Assembly (NCBI GenBank): GCA_015680685.1
Contig: MNCI01000596.1
Location: 27,677 to 89,676 of the forward strand
Direction: 5' to 3'
Length of the DNA stretch: 62,000 nt
DNA from: Gnetum montanum
Lineage: Eukaryota > Streptophyta > Gnetopsida > Gnetales > Gnetaceae
In this document: positions 1 to 12,035 of the stretch, piece after piece
How positions within the stretch are numbered: the stretch's first letter is position 1
How the letters are laid out: the number at the start of each line of letters is the position of its first letter
Notes under the pieces: model-generated
Told to the model about the DNA's origin: nothing
The model's input: only the letters and a program-made list of their open reading frames with translations
The model's database searches: none
Translations under genes and position numbers: made by a program

Positions 1-827
1 AGGTATATGATTTTTTTGGTCTTTTCTGGTTTTATGTCTTCTACGCTAAGAGCAAAGGGTTGAGAAAACTAACTAATTCTAACTAATATCCTAAGTCTAA
101 ACTAACTAGCGTCAGCATCTGTTCCCACTTACTATACACACCCTAAACTGTGCAACTGTGGCTACCAAACGCTAATCGTTACTAGGATCACCACACGTAA
201 CGCACGTGCTCGAAGTGGTCGTACTGAGGCACTTAACTAGCCTAAGTGTGACGAGCAGCTAATTCCTTGACTAGCCGTACACATCCATAGATGCTCATAA
301 TCAAGTTGTACTCATCCCATGTTCTAGGAGATAAGGGTAAGAGAATCTAATCACGAAGAATAGCCAATTGCTTGGTTAGCCGTACACATTCGTCAATGCT
401 CGTAACCAAGTCGTACTCATGCCGCGCTAACAACAGGTAATAAATAACATTAAATAAAACCTATCCATGTACTGCAAGGTTTATCCACAAAGCTCGTCTT
501 TATTGCCGTACACAACTTACGTTTAGGTACAAAGCTGCTCAAATAAAGAACCATTCACTTGGGGACTCCTACTGCAGGCACATGGAAAATATTCTATCTC
601 TAGGGTGATCAATCCACCAGAGCTTTGCTACTTCTAGCCTAGGATGAGAAATGAGGGGAGTGTCGCCTCTTATTTATAGATTTGGCGGTGAACCGTGATA
701 TCGCGTATGCGATATCGTAGAGACGACGCGATATTGCCTACGTGATATCGCATGGGATGCGATATTGCAACGGCCGCGATATCGTGTACGCGATATCACG
801 GCTCATGCGATATCGCGTCTCATCACT
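1..827 (-). mobile_element. LTR of Athila-like element A, cut by window edge
   Basis: This stretch matches, from its first base, the LTRs of element C (compare 15358 onward and 21830 onward). It ends in CTCATCA at 827, the same terminus as C. On the minus strand it reads: terminal TGATGAG, a cluster of about eight GATATC/GATATT palindromes (696-815), a TATA box TCTATAAATA (671-680), then an AATAAA polyadenylation signal in the GGCAATAAAGAC block near 500. The sequence right of 827 is not an Athila polypurine tract but the internal part of an oppositely oriented element. So this is most likely the 5' LTR of an element lying mostly left of the window, inserted into element B. Its target duplication cannot be checked because the other end is missing. 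Confidence 0.85.
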
Positions 828-1994
828 ACTTATCCCTCTCTTGCTTGTTTTGAATGGTGGTGACTCTTTGGTGGAAGCATTCTTGTTACTTCAAGTGGAT
901 GGATTGGCCAAATGTATTAATGCGAAGTCACTGGATATGGATTGTTTGAGGCTGGACTTGGAATGAGATCTATTAAGTCACATTAACTATTAATACAAAA
1001 GGGGTTGTACACCACCTTGTCTTGGGACTCCATTCCATTCTCTTCTTTCCATCATTCTTTCTTCATTTACCACCTCATTGTTGGTTGTATCAGTAGTTTA
1101 TATTTTGGTTGATACATTATTTTCTTTTTGGTAAATTCTTGTGGTTAAGATTTTAACTCTTGCTTCCGAATGACATTTTCAGAGCCTACAAACTCTTCGA
1201 ATGTGGTTTGTTGGGGCATAATGGGCATGAGCCTACTTTGGGGAGGACCCACCGGCATTCCTATTTGGTGCATCAGTTAATTTCTTTCCCTTAAACATTT
1301 CCGCAATCAACATTTGTTTTGTTCATTTCCACTTCTAACATCCATTTGATCAGAATTGCCGTTGTTTATTTCTCTCCATCTTTCTTTTTTCTTATCTTTT
1401 TCCATTCTATTGCTACCGAAGGATTGCTCTTAGTCATGGGGGTCCTAGTCCAATTTTTTCAATTTTCTCCTAGCCCCTACACCTTGGGTAGTCACCAGTA
1501 TTATATCTCCAAAATCCGTATTAGCCATATCACAACTCAGCCAATGGACCTTACACCGAGGCAAGGTATCAACTGCATTGTGATTCATTTATCCTTGCTA
1601 ATATGAGACTGTGTTGTGTGTGTAGATGGTAATCATACAAAAATGGACTAGATCTGGAGGAAACACTTGGGATGGACTGGTGCTGGAAAAGTCGTGCAAG
1701 GAACGAGATTGATGGTGCACTTATGGATGGTCAATGGAAAGCGTAATCTTGGCATTGGCAACAATAGACTTTTTCTCTTCTCTCTTCTCTCTTAGCTGCC
1801 AAATAAGGCTGGATGTCAAATGTACATAGTGTTCACTCTTGTGGTCATGAACACTAATGTTGCCATGTATTGTAATGTTGATTCGTTCACATGTCACCCC
1901 ATTCACCACTAATGTCATTCAAGTCAATAATCCCATACCTTCCCAATATTTTGTAAGGAACTCGAGGATGAGTTTTCATTCATTCATGGGGGTA
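828..1994 (+). mobile_element. 3' internal (post-protease) region of Athila-like element B
   Basis: This block is the reverse complement relative of 16257-17500 in element C: the same order of blocks, ending in a polypurine tract. It has no RT or integrase similarity, and the short reading frames (for example 1319-1606) are not conserved with C. It contains a 16-nt motif at 1236-1251 that is identical in elements C and D. The left side is interrupted at 828 by the LTR of element A. Confidence 0.75.
1981..1994 (+). other. Polypurine tract of element B
   Basis: CATGGGGGTA lies directly before the LTR start TGATGAG. The same arrangement, preceded by GATGAGTTTTCATTCA, is seen at the 3' LTR of D (before 28127) and, on the minus strand, of C (after 16256). 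The position fits the plus-strand primer of a Ty3/gypsy element. Confidence 0.75.
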
Positions 1995-2794
1995 TGATGA
2001 GCCGCGATATCGCATCCGCAATATTGCATCCACCACGCGATATCGCGTCCTACCTCATTTTCTATAAATAAGAGGCAGCGCCCTTTGTTCTAGGGGAGTT
2101 AGATTTAGACCCTTAGCCAAACTCTTGCAGTTTTACCATTCCAGAGTTAGAATAATTTCTATGTGCCCGTAGTAGGAGTCTTAAAGTGAACAGATCTTTA
2201 TTCGAGCAAATTGTACCTAAGCACACATTTGTGTACGGCAATAAAGACAAACTTTATGATAAACCTTACAGCATACAGATTAAGCTAATTAGTAATTAAT
2301 TATTGTTGAACATTTAATGTTTTCCTAGTTAATTAATATCTCTCTCAACCTTTGACTCTCTTAGTTAAGTACACTCAGTACGACCGCTTCGAGCATGCAT
2401 GTAGCGCTTGGTAACCTAGTAACAGCTAGCATTTGGTAATCCTAGCAACGTTGCACTGCTTCAGGATGTGTATGAAAAGTGGGAACGGATACTGGTGTTA
2501 GGAACTATTAGAACTTAGTTAGTGAATAGTTAATGAAAGTTAGTCACTTAGTTATCTTTCCCTTTCCCTCATTAGCATAAGACATCAAAAAGATAAAAGT
2601 TATAAAAATCATATACCTCAAGCTTACTTAACCATACAACCATGACAATACAAGTAAGTTTGGGAGGACAACGATTGATTAACCCTGAGTGTTCCATTAA
2701 GGCGTATAAGCACTTAGTCCTTGGAGTTCGACCGAATCGCGTGTGAGATGCTCATATTTGTATGGTTGAGTGTAGGGGTACCTCCCACTCATCA
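1995..2794 (+). repeat. 3' LTR of Athila-like element B
   Basis: It begins TGATGAG and ends CTCATCA, a 7-bp perfect terminal inverted repeat. In order it has three GATATC/AATATT-type palindromes (1999-2047), a TATA box TCTATAAATA (2061-2070), a polyadenylation-type block GGCAATAAAGAC (about 2238), and a U5 ending in the GTAGGGGTACCTC block shared by C, D and A. It is 800 bp long against 1044-1075 bp in C. The flank right of it (2795-2799, actag) is the candidate target duplication; the left copy is outside the window. Confidence 0.85.
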
Positions 2795-4160
2795 ACTAGC
2801 CATTTTAACATTTTCAATAGCAATTACATATAGTTTGCTCTAATACCACTAAGAATATTTGGAGGTATCTAGGCCTTGGTGTTTTCTAGAGACCAGCAAA
2901 CACCTAAACTCAAGTTTGAAAGAACTCCCTATTTGAGTAATTTTAGTCATAAAGCCAAGGACCACAAAATTGGCAATAGGGAGGGAGTCCTAAGTGGTCA
3001 CCGACAAGTATATAGTCTAATTAAAATTTTATAACTCAATATTGTTCACCAAAATTGAACCCATGACTTGAAGCTTTCAAATCAAGAGTTTCACCACTAC
3101 ACTAACACCTCATTATTATTGTACCAAAATATTGTCTTTGTTGTTCAATAGTAAAGTAGTATTCTAAAGTACATATATTTTATTGAAAGTGCTAAATAAA
3201 TGGTTAATTTTAGAAGTTAGGTATATATTTCTGTAAGTTGGGTATCATCAACAACATTTATGACAACGGCATGTTCCAATGATTATATGTTGAGGATCTT
3301 ACCAAATTGCCTTAAAGGTTAGTATGGACTTACTATATAAAGAGCATAAGATATAACTTTTGGAAAAGCAAATATTCATTTAGCTAGTAAAGAAATAGTA
3401 GGCTTTACATGACAACATTGATGATAACTCAAGGAGCTTATGTTTGGCCAAGTAGTAGTTTTTGATTAATTTGTATCAATGAAAAATATCTTGTTACATA
3501 ATTCATTATTCAACTAGTGATCATTAGCTTAGTTATATATTTATAATATATATCTATATTTTGAGAAAGATCTTTTCCATTTATGAAAAATCAAATCTTT
3601 AACAAACGGACTCTTTCATGATCAGAAACAAGATCTTTGAATTGAATCCTTTATGATATTTGCACCATGAAGAAGACGTATCCATTCCACCATGACATGT
3701 TCTGATTGTTAATAGAATTACTTTCTTCTCCTTAGGCTTCTTAAAAGCACTAAATTTCAGCAACAGGAAAAACATACGCTAATAGAATGCATGAATCTTT
3801 TTTCTTGTATAGAAATCCCAAAAGAATTTATTTTAAAAATTTTGGAATACATGATTGGAGGACTCGATTGTCTTAAGGGAAGAGATGACCTTAGCCAAAA
3901 ACACACATACATTAGCTAATCTGAAAACAAGGAGGATTACGGAAAACTTTATGGCACGTGATTGAACTGAGAAAATGAAAAACAAACATTCTAGAAGCCA
4001 GCAAGGGAATGTTCAAAGAAATAGCAAGGAGTTGTTAGGGACTTGGGAGGAGGCTACAGCAAATGAACGCCTAGACTGAACATCAAACGGGTAAACTGAA
4101 GACACACGTCAATCCAACAGAGCCCATTGATTAGATACTAAGTCTTGCACTGACAAATAT
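2795..4160. other. Intergenic spacer, no gene recognised
   Basis: AT-rich sequence with no reading frame of recognisable type, no RNA gene and no clear repeat. It separates element B from the promoter side of the PP2C gene. Distal regulatory elements could be present but cannot be identified by eye. Confidence 0.6.
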
Positions 4161-5079
4161 ATTATCCAGACACAGACACAGACAGAAAGCTCGGTTTGGA
4201 CAAAATTCAAAAGCCAAGAGGCCACGTGACAGTGAGAGAGATGGGCGGCATCGAACCCAAATTCAGACAAGTCAGCCATTGCCATTCATTCAAAATCTCA
4301 AAAGCAAAAGGAAGGCCTCCTCTCCTCTCATATGCGCGCTCTCTGTCTCTCTCTCTGTCTCTCTCTGTTTTTCTGCCTTAACCGAAACACAGTTCACTGC
4401 CGTGCCCGACAGCAACGGACGCAGAATCAAGTAGTAGCAGAGCAGACCAACCGAATAAGAACACACGCCCCAAACAAAACGCAACACAATCGCAATCCCT
4501 TACCAAATCAAAGAAGATGGATGGATGGATGGATGGATCCATGGCCATTTCCTAATCCAATCGAGTAGCCAGCCAGTGCACACACACACACACAAACAAG
4601 AACAGACAAAGACGAGGATCCGTGACCAGACCAGATCAACGGTTTAATCATCCACATTTGCCAATGTCAAAGCCGAAGGGAGCAGGCTCACCGAATCCAG
4701 AAAACGCGGCATGGAATGTTTATTTCTGTAGCAGGATATCATCGAAGTGAAGCAAGCAGGAGAAAGCCAAATCGCAGAGATTTTGCAGCAGCAATTCTTT
4801 AGTAGTCGGTAAGGCTTCTAGGTTTTGAAGAGTTTTGCTCATTTTGTAGTACTACGGTTTGAGGCCTCCTCGGGATTCGCGATCCGATGATGGCTTTGCA
4901 ATTTGTGTTTGGCCGATTCTTGTCTTAGGCGGTGCCAGAGGCAGCCAGCGGGGCCGCCAAATGATGAGGATAAATATGCTCTGACTCTGCGTAAGTCTGT
5001 GTCTGCCGTATTTTTGCTGTTGCCGCGGTGATCATCTGTTGACCGAGGTTTTGGATTTTGGCAAAGCGATAGGACATAC
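4161..5079 (+). promoter_or_regulatory. Putative promoter and 5' leader of the PP2C gene, with microsatellites
   Basis: Composition shifts from AT-rich to mixed and pyrimidine-rich about 0.9 kb before the start codon. It contains a CT-rich microsatellite (4337-4376), a GATG/GGAT tetranucleotide run (4516-4540), a CA run (4579-4594) and an ACAGAC run (4170-4187). CT-rich tracts near start sites are common in plant promoters. No convincing TATA box is seen and the start site is unknown. If transcription starts before 4510, the leader holds several upstream ATGs, including a 12-codon frame at 4517-4555, which might lower translation. A GTAAGT-like donor at 4991 could open a leader intron; this is inference only. 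Confidence 0.4.
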
Positions 5080-8000
5080 ATGGACATGAACATGAACATG
5101 GAGTTTGAGTTTGGAAAAGAGGGAGGAAGTGAGGAGAAGCAGCAGCCGCGTGAGTTGGAGAGCGAGCGGCCGCCGAATCCGTTGGGAAGCAGCGCTGTGA
5201 AGCAGGCGCTTCGAAGCAGCGGCGATGGCGGAAATTGCATCGGACGTTCTGCGCCCCCGCTCGTGCGCCACGCGTCCCTTGTATGGCTCTTCAATTTCCA
5301 CTTTTTCGGCTCGGTTTATGTGATTTCTCTCTGTTTTCTTGTAATCTTTTTTGGCTTTCCTGTGTCGTGCAAGCTGAACTGTTAGTTTTTGCTTGCCTCT
5401 CGGGCCTTTGCAACTTCTATTTCATTTCCAAGTTCCTTTATTTGAACTGTTGTTTGTCGATTTCTGCTTTTCGGTTCGGTTTTTTCGATTTGTTAGCCGG
5501 CCTTTTGCTGTTTCCTGTCTTATGGAAAGTAAGAAATGTTGGATTTCGCTGGCCTCTACGGCTCCTGGAGATTCTACTTCGTCTTCGAGTACGGTTATTC
5601 GAAATGCCGTCTTCACTGTATGTCGCTTTACTTGGTTTGCGCGATTCGCCATTCTCTATTGTTGTATGCGTCCTGGAAGATGATGCCACGTTTTTTTGCC
5701 CGTACGTACGGCTTTTGAGTTTTCTCTCCATATATTTGAATTCATTCTTTGAAATGCATGTTTCGTCGTGCTTAGGTTTTTCTACATATTGGAACATCGG
5801 ATGCTGTTGCTTCTGTTCGATATTTTCTCGTTCTTGGTTTGTTTGCTTACGACTTTTTGTTGTTTCGTCACAGATTTGCGGTCTCCGATTCACGATGGTT
5901 TTAAAACCGTGTTTCTGTAATTATATTCCACGCTTTTGCAGTTGATGTATGTTTTTTTTTAAAATTTTTTAAAATGTTGTGTTATTCTCTAATGTTTTGA
6001 AAGAAAGTAGGTTTAGGTGGATTCCAAGTTTTGCAACATGTGATTTTGGGAATCTTTTTGTTCATAAAAGGGGTTCTCAGGTTAGTTAGGGTGAGATTGA
6101 TGTGTGAGGTGTATAGATTGATTTCATCAAAGTATGTGGAATGTAAATGTTTGGATTTTGATTACAGTTTAAGGCGGTGGATAAAGAAGCACTTGCTAGA
6201 TGTTTACTGCCCAGATACTCAGGCTTTTCTTTTTAGTTTTTCTTTTTGTGTTATTAAAAATTCTTTTGACTGTTTCAACTGCTCTGAGAAAACACCGTTT
6301 GCTTAAATATGGTGATCCTAAGTTTTCAGTTATAAATGGTTCCCAATCATTTGGATCACTTAGACATGTAAGAGCCCAGTGTTTTTTTTTTTTGATAAAT
6401 GTTCTTGATTACATGGTCATTCTTCTTGTCTTTATTTGACAAATAATAGGAAGACTGAAAATTAATGATTTTGGGAGTATGCAGTTGTTCCTTTTGGAGA
6501 TATCTAACAAAGGTGCAACTATAGTAAGATACTAGTTTCCAAATGCAAATTTTTGGGTTGAGCAAATCCTTCATTTTTGAACTGTAGCATAGAGAACAGG
6601 AACATTAGAAATAGCAGACTTGTTGGTTACATGATTTGATAACTGGGTGAGAGAAGATAACAGGATGCATTGTTTAACACTCTCAGCAGCATTTAAAATC
6701 TTTGATAAATTCATAGATTCATACGGTCGAACACAAAAGAAACTGGAGGAGATTGATAACTCTTCTAGACTACTAGAGAAGGTGCTTTTTCTTGAGAGAT
6801 AATAAGTGTCATATTTTTCCTTGAACAAAAAATATGGGGCAACACCAGCTTCTTTGATATTTTAATAACCTTTATGACTTGATTGCAAATGTGAGTGCCG
6901 AACACTATTGGCAGTCAACAGGTTTTTTGTTGTATGTACATCTATTTATAAAGCCCAAGAGTCTACCAAGTTTTGTTTGATAAAATTCTGTCTACAATTG
7001 ATTGTATTTTTCTGGAAGTCCACTTAATAGTATATAGATAGAATAGTGGAAGGATGGTAACCATGAGCTGTAGAACACTTGGACTGGTTATCAGAAAGCA
7101 GTCATGTTCTCTGGATCAAAGGATGAAGATGAAAGACTAGTCTTTACAAGATTCTTGATAGGAAGTCTCATTTTAATAAAATTTTGGCATTGAAATGAAA
7201 TAATAAGCAACTACCTTATCTGCATTATTTTAATATGGTAAAACAACCCACTTAAGAATTTTTGAAATGAAAATTATCCAAAAGCAAGGAATTTACAGTT
7301 GTCACAAACTCATAAGGAAAAAGATTGTTATTGGGTAATTGATAAGTTGATATTTAGGTTAAAGACACTTGAAGAAATTTCTAGAAAGTTAAGAGCCATG
7401 CTTAGTTGCTATTGCTGGCTAAGTAGTGTTAGGCATATTGGGGTGATATGATTCTGGCCTTGGATGTAAGGATAACTCTCTTGGGATTCGGTAACTGGGA
7501 AAGAGTGATAGCTTACTCAAAACTAGACGGGAATAATGTTGGTGAAGTAGAGAGCCATACTAATACTAGACATGCTATCTTTGAAGTACCATCTACTAAA
7601 TGAGAAGGCTGTGCAAAGTTAGGAACTCCAAATTAAGTTGCAAAAATTGCTCAAATGCATGATAACTTCTTTAGTTTGATATAACCCAGCATTTTAACTT
7701 TCTATAGACGGGGTGATTTGTGCAGAGTTGTATCTTTAAGTGCTTTTGTGTTTCTGGTTTTCGGTTAGCAAATTTCTGACTAGATTACTGTTATGTTGGA
7801 AATTGCTGATGAGGATATTGTTATGTTGGAAATGGCCATGAGATTGATTGTTAAACTGTTAACTTTCTTTAGAAGTTCAAGATTGATAGGATGTATTTCT
7901 TGTGATGTCCTTCAGTTTATTTTAATGAATTCATTTACCCTAATTCTATTGTTGTGGTTTATTCTGAAAATTTCAGATGAGCATGGGGCAGTTAAAACAT

Positions 8001-11000
8001 AAAGAATCTGTTACAACTGATTTTGTCCCAGTTTTGCGCCCTGGAATTTGGGCAGATATAGGAGGTCGTAAGAATATGGAAGATGCATATGCTTGTATTG
8101 GTGATCTTGCCAAACAATTTGATCATGCATCAATTGGTGAGGGTGCTGTTTCTTTTTATGGAGTAAGTTCTATTACCATGGTTAGATGCATGTCTGAATA
8201 TCAATAATATTTTTCTATTTAATATTTTTTTAACAGTTATTTGATTCCCCTCATATTGTGACAATGCATATTTTGGTCACAAGTAACATAAATTTTTTAT
8301 TTTTGTAATTTTTTGTTTACTTAGTGTCATGATCTCGGTTAGCTATGATCTGGAATTTTCATTCAATAGGTAAAAGATATTTTGTTAAAGAATATTTCAA
8401 TGGTTCGCACCATTTCCTATTTCCTCAAATGATTTATTTAACATTGTGAGAAAAAGCATATTCCGTACCTTTTGGCTTGTTTCATAGTACTTGAAAATGC
8501 ATTAATTTTACACCAATATATGAAAAAGAAGTTAAAGCTCTCTCTTTTCCTCATTCTTGTAAGATTTTCTAGAACTACAATTCAATGCATAAAGCTTCTA
8601 CATTTCCTAGTTCATGCTAGTAAGCTTCTGAAAACAGGAATTTTTTTCTAAACCTCTTTCAGCCACCATTAGAGGGCCTAAAATTGATTGCAGTGTCTCT
8701 TTGATATCTTGATCAAGATCAAGGATGTAACATGGGTTTATTCTGTGAATGGTCACCCAGTGTGGCCCAAGCCGAGATTTTTACATGTATTTCTATGTGG
8801 AAGTATTACCATGTGAGAGGTTGATATATAAGCTCATTGGAAAGAATAGCGTGTTGAATCTTCCTCAAGTTCTACCATAACCAAGTTACCCTGCTTTGTG
8901 TAGCAAAAGCTTGTGGCCCAAGCCGAGATTTTTACATGTATTTCTATGTGGAAGTATTACCATGTGAGAGGTTGATATATAAGCTCATTGGAAAGAATAG
9001 CGTGTTGAATCTTCCTCTAGTTCTACCATAACCAAGTTACCCTGCTTTGTGTAGCAAAAGCTTTTACCCTTCATTTCTAAACATCAATCCAAAATAGACT
9101 GCCTGAAAGTATCTTATTTAGTGGTCTACGTCATCATCATCGTTATCATGGTGCCTTTATCTCATCAATATATATGGGCTGACTTGTTAAGGTAGGATTT
9201 ACTATAATATACTTATAAATCTGAATATTAGAAAGTAAAACAGAAGTGTGTTATTCTGCCCATGGTAGACCACTACACCTCAGGGATATTAAGTTCATTT
9301 TCAGCCATTTTTCTAAATGATTCCTTTATCTCTTGGTATAACCTAATGGAACTTGAATGCAAAGTCAACATTTCTGTAAATTAATTCAATTGTGAAGTTG
9401 CAAGTTATCATTTCTGTAAAGTGGTATGTCAATATTCAATCTCATTAATGGTGAGAACTCATGACTTTTAAAGATAAAAATCAAATGCTTTTCTAGATAG
9501 ATGCTCTTAAACATCCATGTCTATTTGGAGGGAGTTAAACATGTGCCTCTCATCTGAGAGTTAGTGAACTTACAAACCCCTAAGCTGTAAGTTTTAGGTG
9601 TTTCAGTCTTTCCATTGTATAATGACCCATTAAAACCTATAGATGATGCATTGGCCAATTTTGGTTTCCAGATGTTTTCTATTTTTTATATGTTTGCGTA
9701 CATCTAAAATCTTTCATATTGTTTATGAAAGCTAATGAAGTTACCAATGCACTTCTTGTTCATGGGAGTTGCATAATTTGTTCAGTATGTTCTACTGTTT
9801 TAACTATAAATGCTTTGTATTGTTTGTTCAATAATTTAAGTTCTAGCTCAGCGAAATAGCTTTGAATTGATTTATTCAATTTATTAAAAGAGCTTTTCTG
9901 TGACTTGGATCCTCAAGTCACATGGTGGGCCCCAATAGGGTACATGCTGAGATGTACAAGCATTATGAAAAAGTCGTTGAAACCGGAGTGTTCCAAAACA
10001 TCCATAAGTTTTGAACGCAAATAAAAAACAGTTTCAGTTTCTTCGTCTTTGTTTTTGTGATGGCCGTAGCGAATACTACAGTACAAATTTTAGTTCTTTA
10101 ATATCATTTATGATTGAAATTCCAATCTTCATCCTGCTTTGAGGATATGGAAGGTTGAAGGATCATACTATTTTCTGCCTATATCAATACATATTATGTT
10201 CAATTTATGTGAAATTTATTATGCATCTCAGGTGTTTGATGGTCATGGTGGGAAGGATGCTGCTCATTTTGTCAGAGACAATCTTCCAAAGCTGATTGCA
10301 GAAAGCTGTGATTTTCCTTTGGAATTGGAGAAAGCAGTAGGAAAATCGTTTATAGAAACGGATAATGCGTTTGCTAAAGCTTGTTTACTTGAAGGTTGTC
10401 TTTCATCTGGCACAACAGCTCTGGTTGCTATGATTTGTGGGAGGTTAGCTTGGTGATCACAAAAATTTCAATTTTATAGAAGCTTTTTGCAGATAGGCTT
10501 TCTTGAAATTCCATTTTTGTTGAACAGGTCGTTACTAGTTGCTAACGCTGGAGATTGTCGAGCTGTCTTGTCAAGGCGTGGAAGAGCAGTCGAAATGTCG
10601 AGGGATCATAGACCTTCTTGTGCAAGGGAAAAGAAACGAATTGAAGCGTTAGGAGGTTACATCGTTGATGGTTACTTGAATGGTCAGCTGAATGTTTCAA
10701 GAGCTTTGGGTGATTGGCATCTTGAAGGCCTGAAAGATGCGTCTGTTTTTGGAGGTGGGCCATTGAGCGCAGAGCCAGAGATGAAAAAAACCACTCTCTT
10801 AAAAGAAGATGAATTCATCATAATTGGATCAGATGGTTTGTGGGAAGTTTTCACCAGTCAAAATGCTGTTGATTTTGCACGACGAAGGCTGCAAGAACAC
10901 AATGATCCAGAAGTCTGTTGCAAGGAACTTATTGACGAAGCTCTTAAGCGGAAATCTGCTGACAATCTCACTGTGGTGACAGTTTGCTTCAATTCTGAGC

Positions 11001-11101
11001 CACCACCAAGTATTGGGATAAACAAGTCACCGGTTCAGAGAAGCATTTCTGCCGAAGGGTTGCGAAGTCTTCAATACTACTTGGATAGTTTGCGGGAGTG
11101 A
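5080..11101 (+). CDS. Protein phosphatase 2C, DBP1-type (four exons, 390 aa)
   Basis: Metal-dependent Ser/Thr phosphatase. Exons: 5080-5280, 7977-8162, 10232-10443, 10528-11101, all with GT-AG borders; together 1173 nt, 390 aa plus stop. Exon 1 encodes a 67-aa variable N-terminus starting at the first of four in-frame ATGs (5080, 5086, 5092, 5098). The catalytic domain follows: RKNMEDAY in exon 2, VFDGHGG formed across the exon 2/3 junction, SSGTTA (exon 3), LLVANAGDCRAVL, SRDHRP, NGQLNVSRALGDW, EFIIIGSDGLWEV and KSADNLTVVTV (exon 4). The metal-binding Asp residues of DGHGG, SDGLW and the final DN are present. The QNAVDFARRRLQEHNDP segment and the RSISAEGLRSLQYYLDS tail match what I recall of the DBP1 / PP2C22 clade of angiosperms, where DBP1 is described as a nuclear phosphatase with DNA-binding ability. 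Length fits that clade (about 390 aa). The clade call is strong; orthology and target are inference. No disabling change is seen, so it is probably functional. Confidence 0.93.
5281..7976 (+). other. Intron 1 of the PP2C gene
   Basis: The GTATGG donor at 5281 and TTTCAG acceptor at 7971-7976 keep phase 0 between exon 1 and exon 2. Its first 700 bases are T-rich and open in several frames (for example 5235-5945), but these lack any known domain and look like intron composition. No nested gene or clear transposon was seen. Confidence 0.85.
8163..10231 (+). other. Intron 2 of the PP2C gene
   Basis: The GTAAGT donor at 8163 and TCTCAG acceptor ending at 10231 split the codons between FYG and VFDGHGG in phase 0. 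It contains a near-perfect 151-bp tandem duplication (8761-9062). The rest is AT-rich without recognisable coding or transposon sequence. Confidence 0.85.
8761..9062 (+). repeat. 151-bp tandem duplication in intron 2
   Basis: Copy 1 (8761-8911) and copy 2 (8912-9062) both start TGTGGCCCAAGCCGAG. They differ by eye at one position (CTCAAG versus CTCTAG). Near identity points to a recent duplication. It leaves splice sites untouched. Confidence 0.92.
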
Positions 11102-11300
11102 TATTACAGATTGAATCCAGGGTTTAGTTATATTTCTTTTTTGATTTTATAATTCTAAATTATGAGACTGCGTAGGTTGGTTACAGAGGCATTCAAATGT
11201 AACATATGCGGGAACCTTTAGCTTTTTGTATTTCAAAATCTCAATGAGTTGATCATTTTTCTGGAGTTGTCAAATAGTCAATTCTGGCATATGTTGCTTT
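11102..11300 (+). other. 3' UTR of the PP2C gene (approximate)
   Basis: T-rich sequence after the TGA stop, with no clear canonical AATAAA. The end is a guess from composition; transcript data would set it. Confidence 0.4.
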
Positions 11301-11802
11301 ATTCGAGAGTGTACTCATGAACCCTTGGCGATTTACTGCACTTGCCAATGATGACAAATTTTTTTCGTCTCCAACATTGGCCACTTTGTTTTAAATAGTT
11401 TACAAGGTTTTGTTATTATTGAATTTTATTAACGGCATGTATGATTTATGCCATGGATATAACAAATTTGCGAGTCCGTCTCCTTGTAATATAAACCGAT
11501 TTTTGGAGCCGCATTTGTGATCTGATTGTTTTTCGTTTCTCATTACCATGACTAGGGAAATTCCAGAAAGCTTACACTTTGTTTCCAAATTTTCCTGGCA
11601 TATACGTCAGAAATCTATTGACACATTTAAACGAGTTAATAGTAGAAGTTATAGCATAGAAAATTATGAATTAGTTTGGATTTAAAACATCATTGAAAGG
11701 TGTAAGCTGATCGGATAGTTCGATGAGATGTTTTCGAAAAACTTTTCGTTCCAATTCTGAGGGATATTTTAAAATACTTGAACCGGTGGTCTTTTCGGAG
11801 TT

Positions 11803-12035
11803 TTCTTGTTTTTTATTTCGCCGAGGAAACTGATTCATTCACTGTATATAGCGAGGATTGATTAGGCTGGGCAATTTGCCTGTGGGATGAATTTTCAAAA
11901 TATGGGTGCAGGGTAATTTTCCTTTTCGCTTTTAATAAGAGGAAGCTGATTCGCTTGCTATATATGCTGAGAATTGATTATTAGGCTTGGAAATTTGGAT
12001 GGGTTGGATGAATTTTCAAAAAATGAGTGTGGGGG
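11803..12035 (+). repeat. Diverged tandem duplication, period about 116 bp
   Basis: Two copies share the order CTGATTC-, TATATA-, GAATTGATT/GGATTGATT, TAGGCT-GG and GGATGAATTTTCAAAA. Copy 1 is near 11810-11920, copy 2 near 11927-12035. Divergence is clear, so the event is old. No function is apparent. Confidence 0.6.

Noticed and set aside
742-966. 74-codon frame spanning the end of LTR A into element B
   Set aside because: It crosses an insertion junction between two oppositely oriented elements, so it cannot be an evolved gene.
4290-4568. Overlapping open frames on both strands around the CT and GATG microsatellites
   Set aside because: They are produced by simple repeats (SLSLSLS-type translation); no gene.
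5235-5945. 236-codon open frame across exon 1 end and intron 1
   Set aside because: It is in a different frame from exon 1, rich in Phe/Leu/Cys as expected of T-rich intron DNA, and has no domain. The splice-consistent PP2C reading explains the region.
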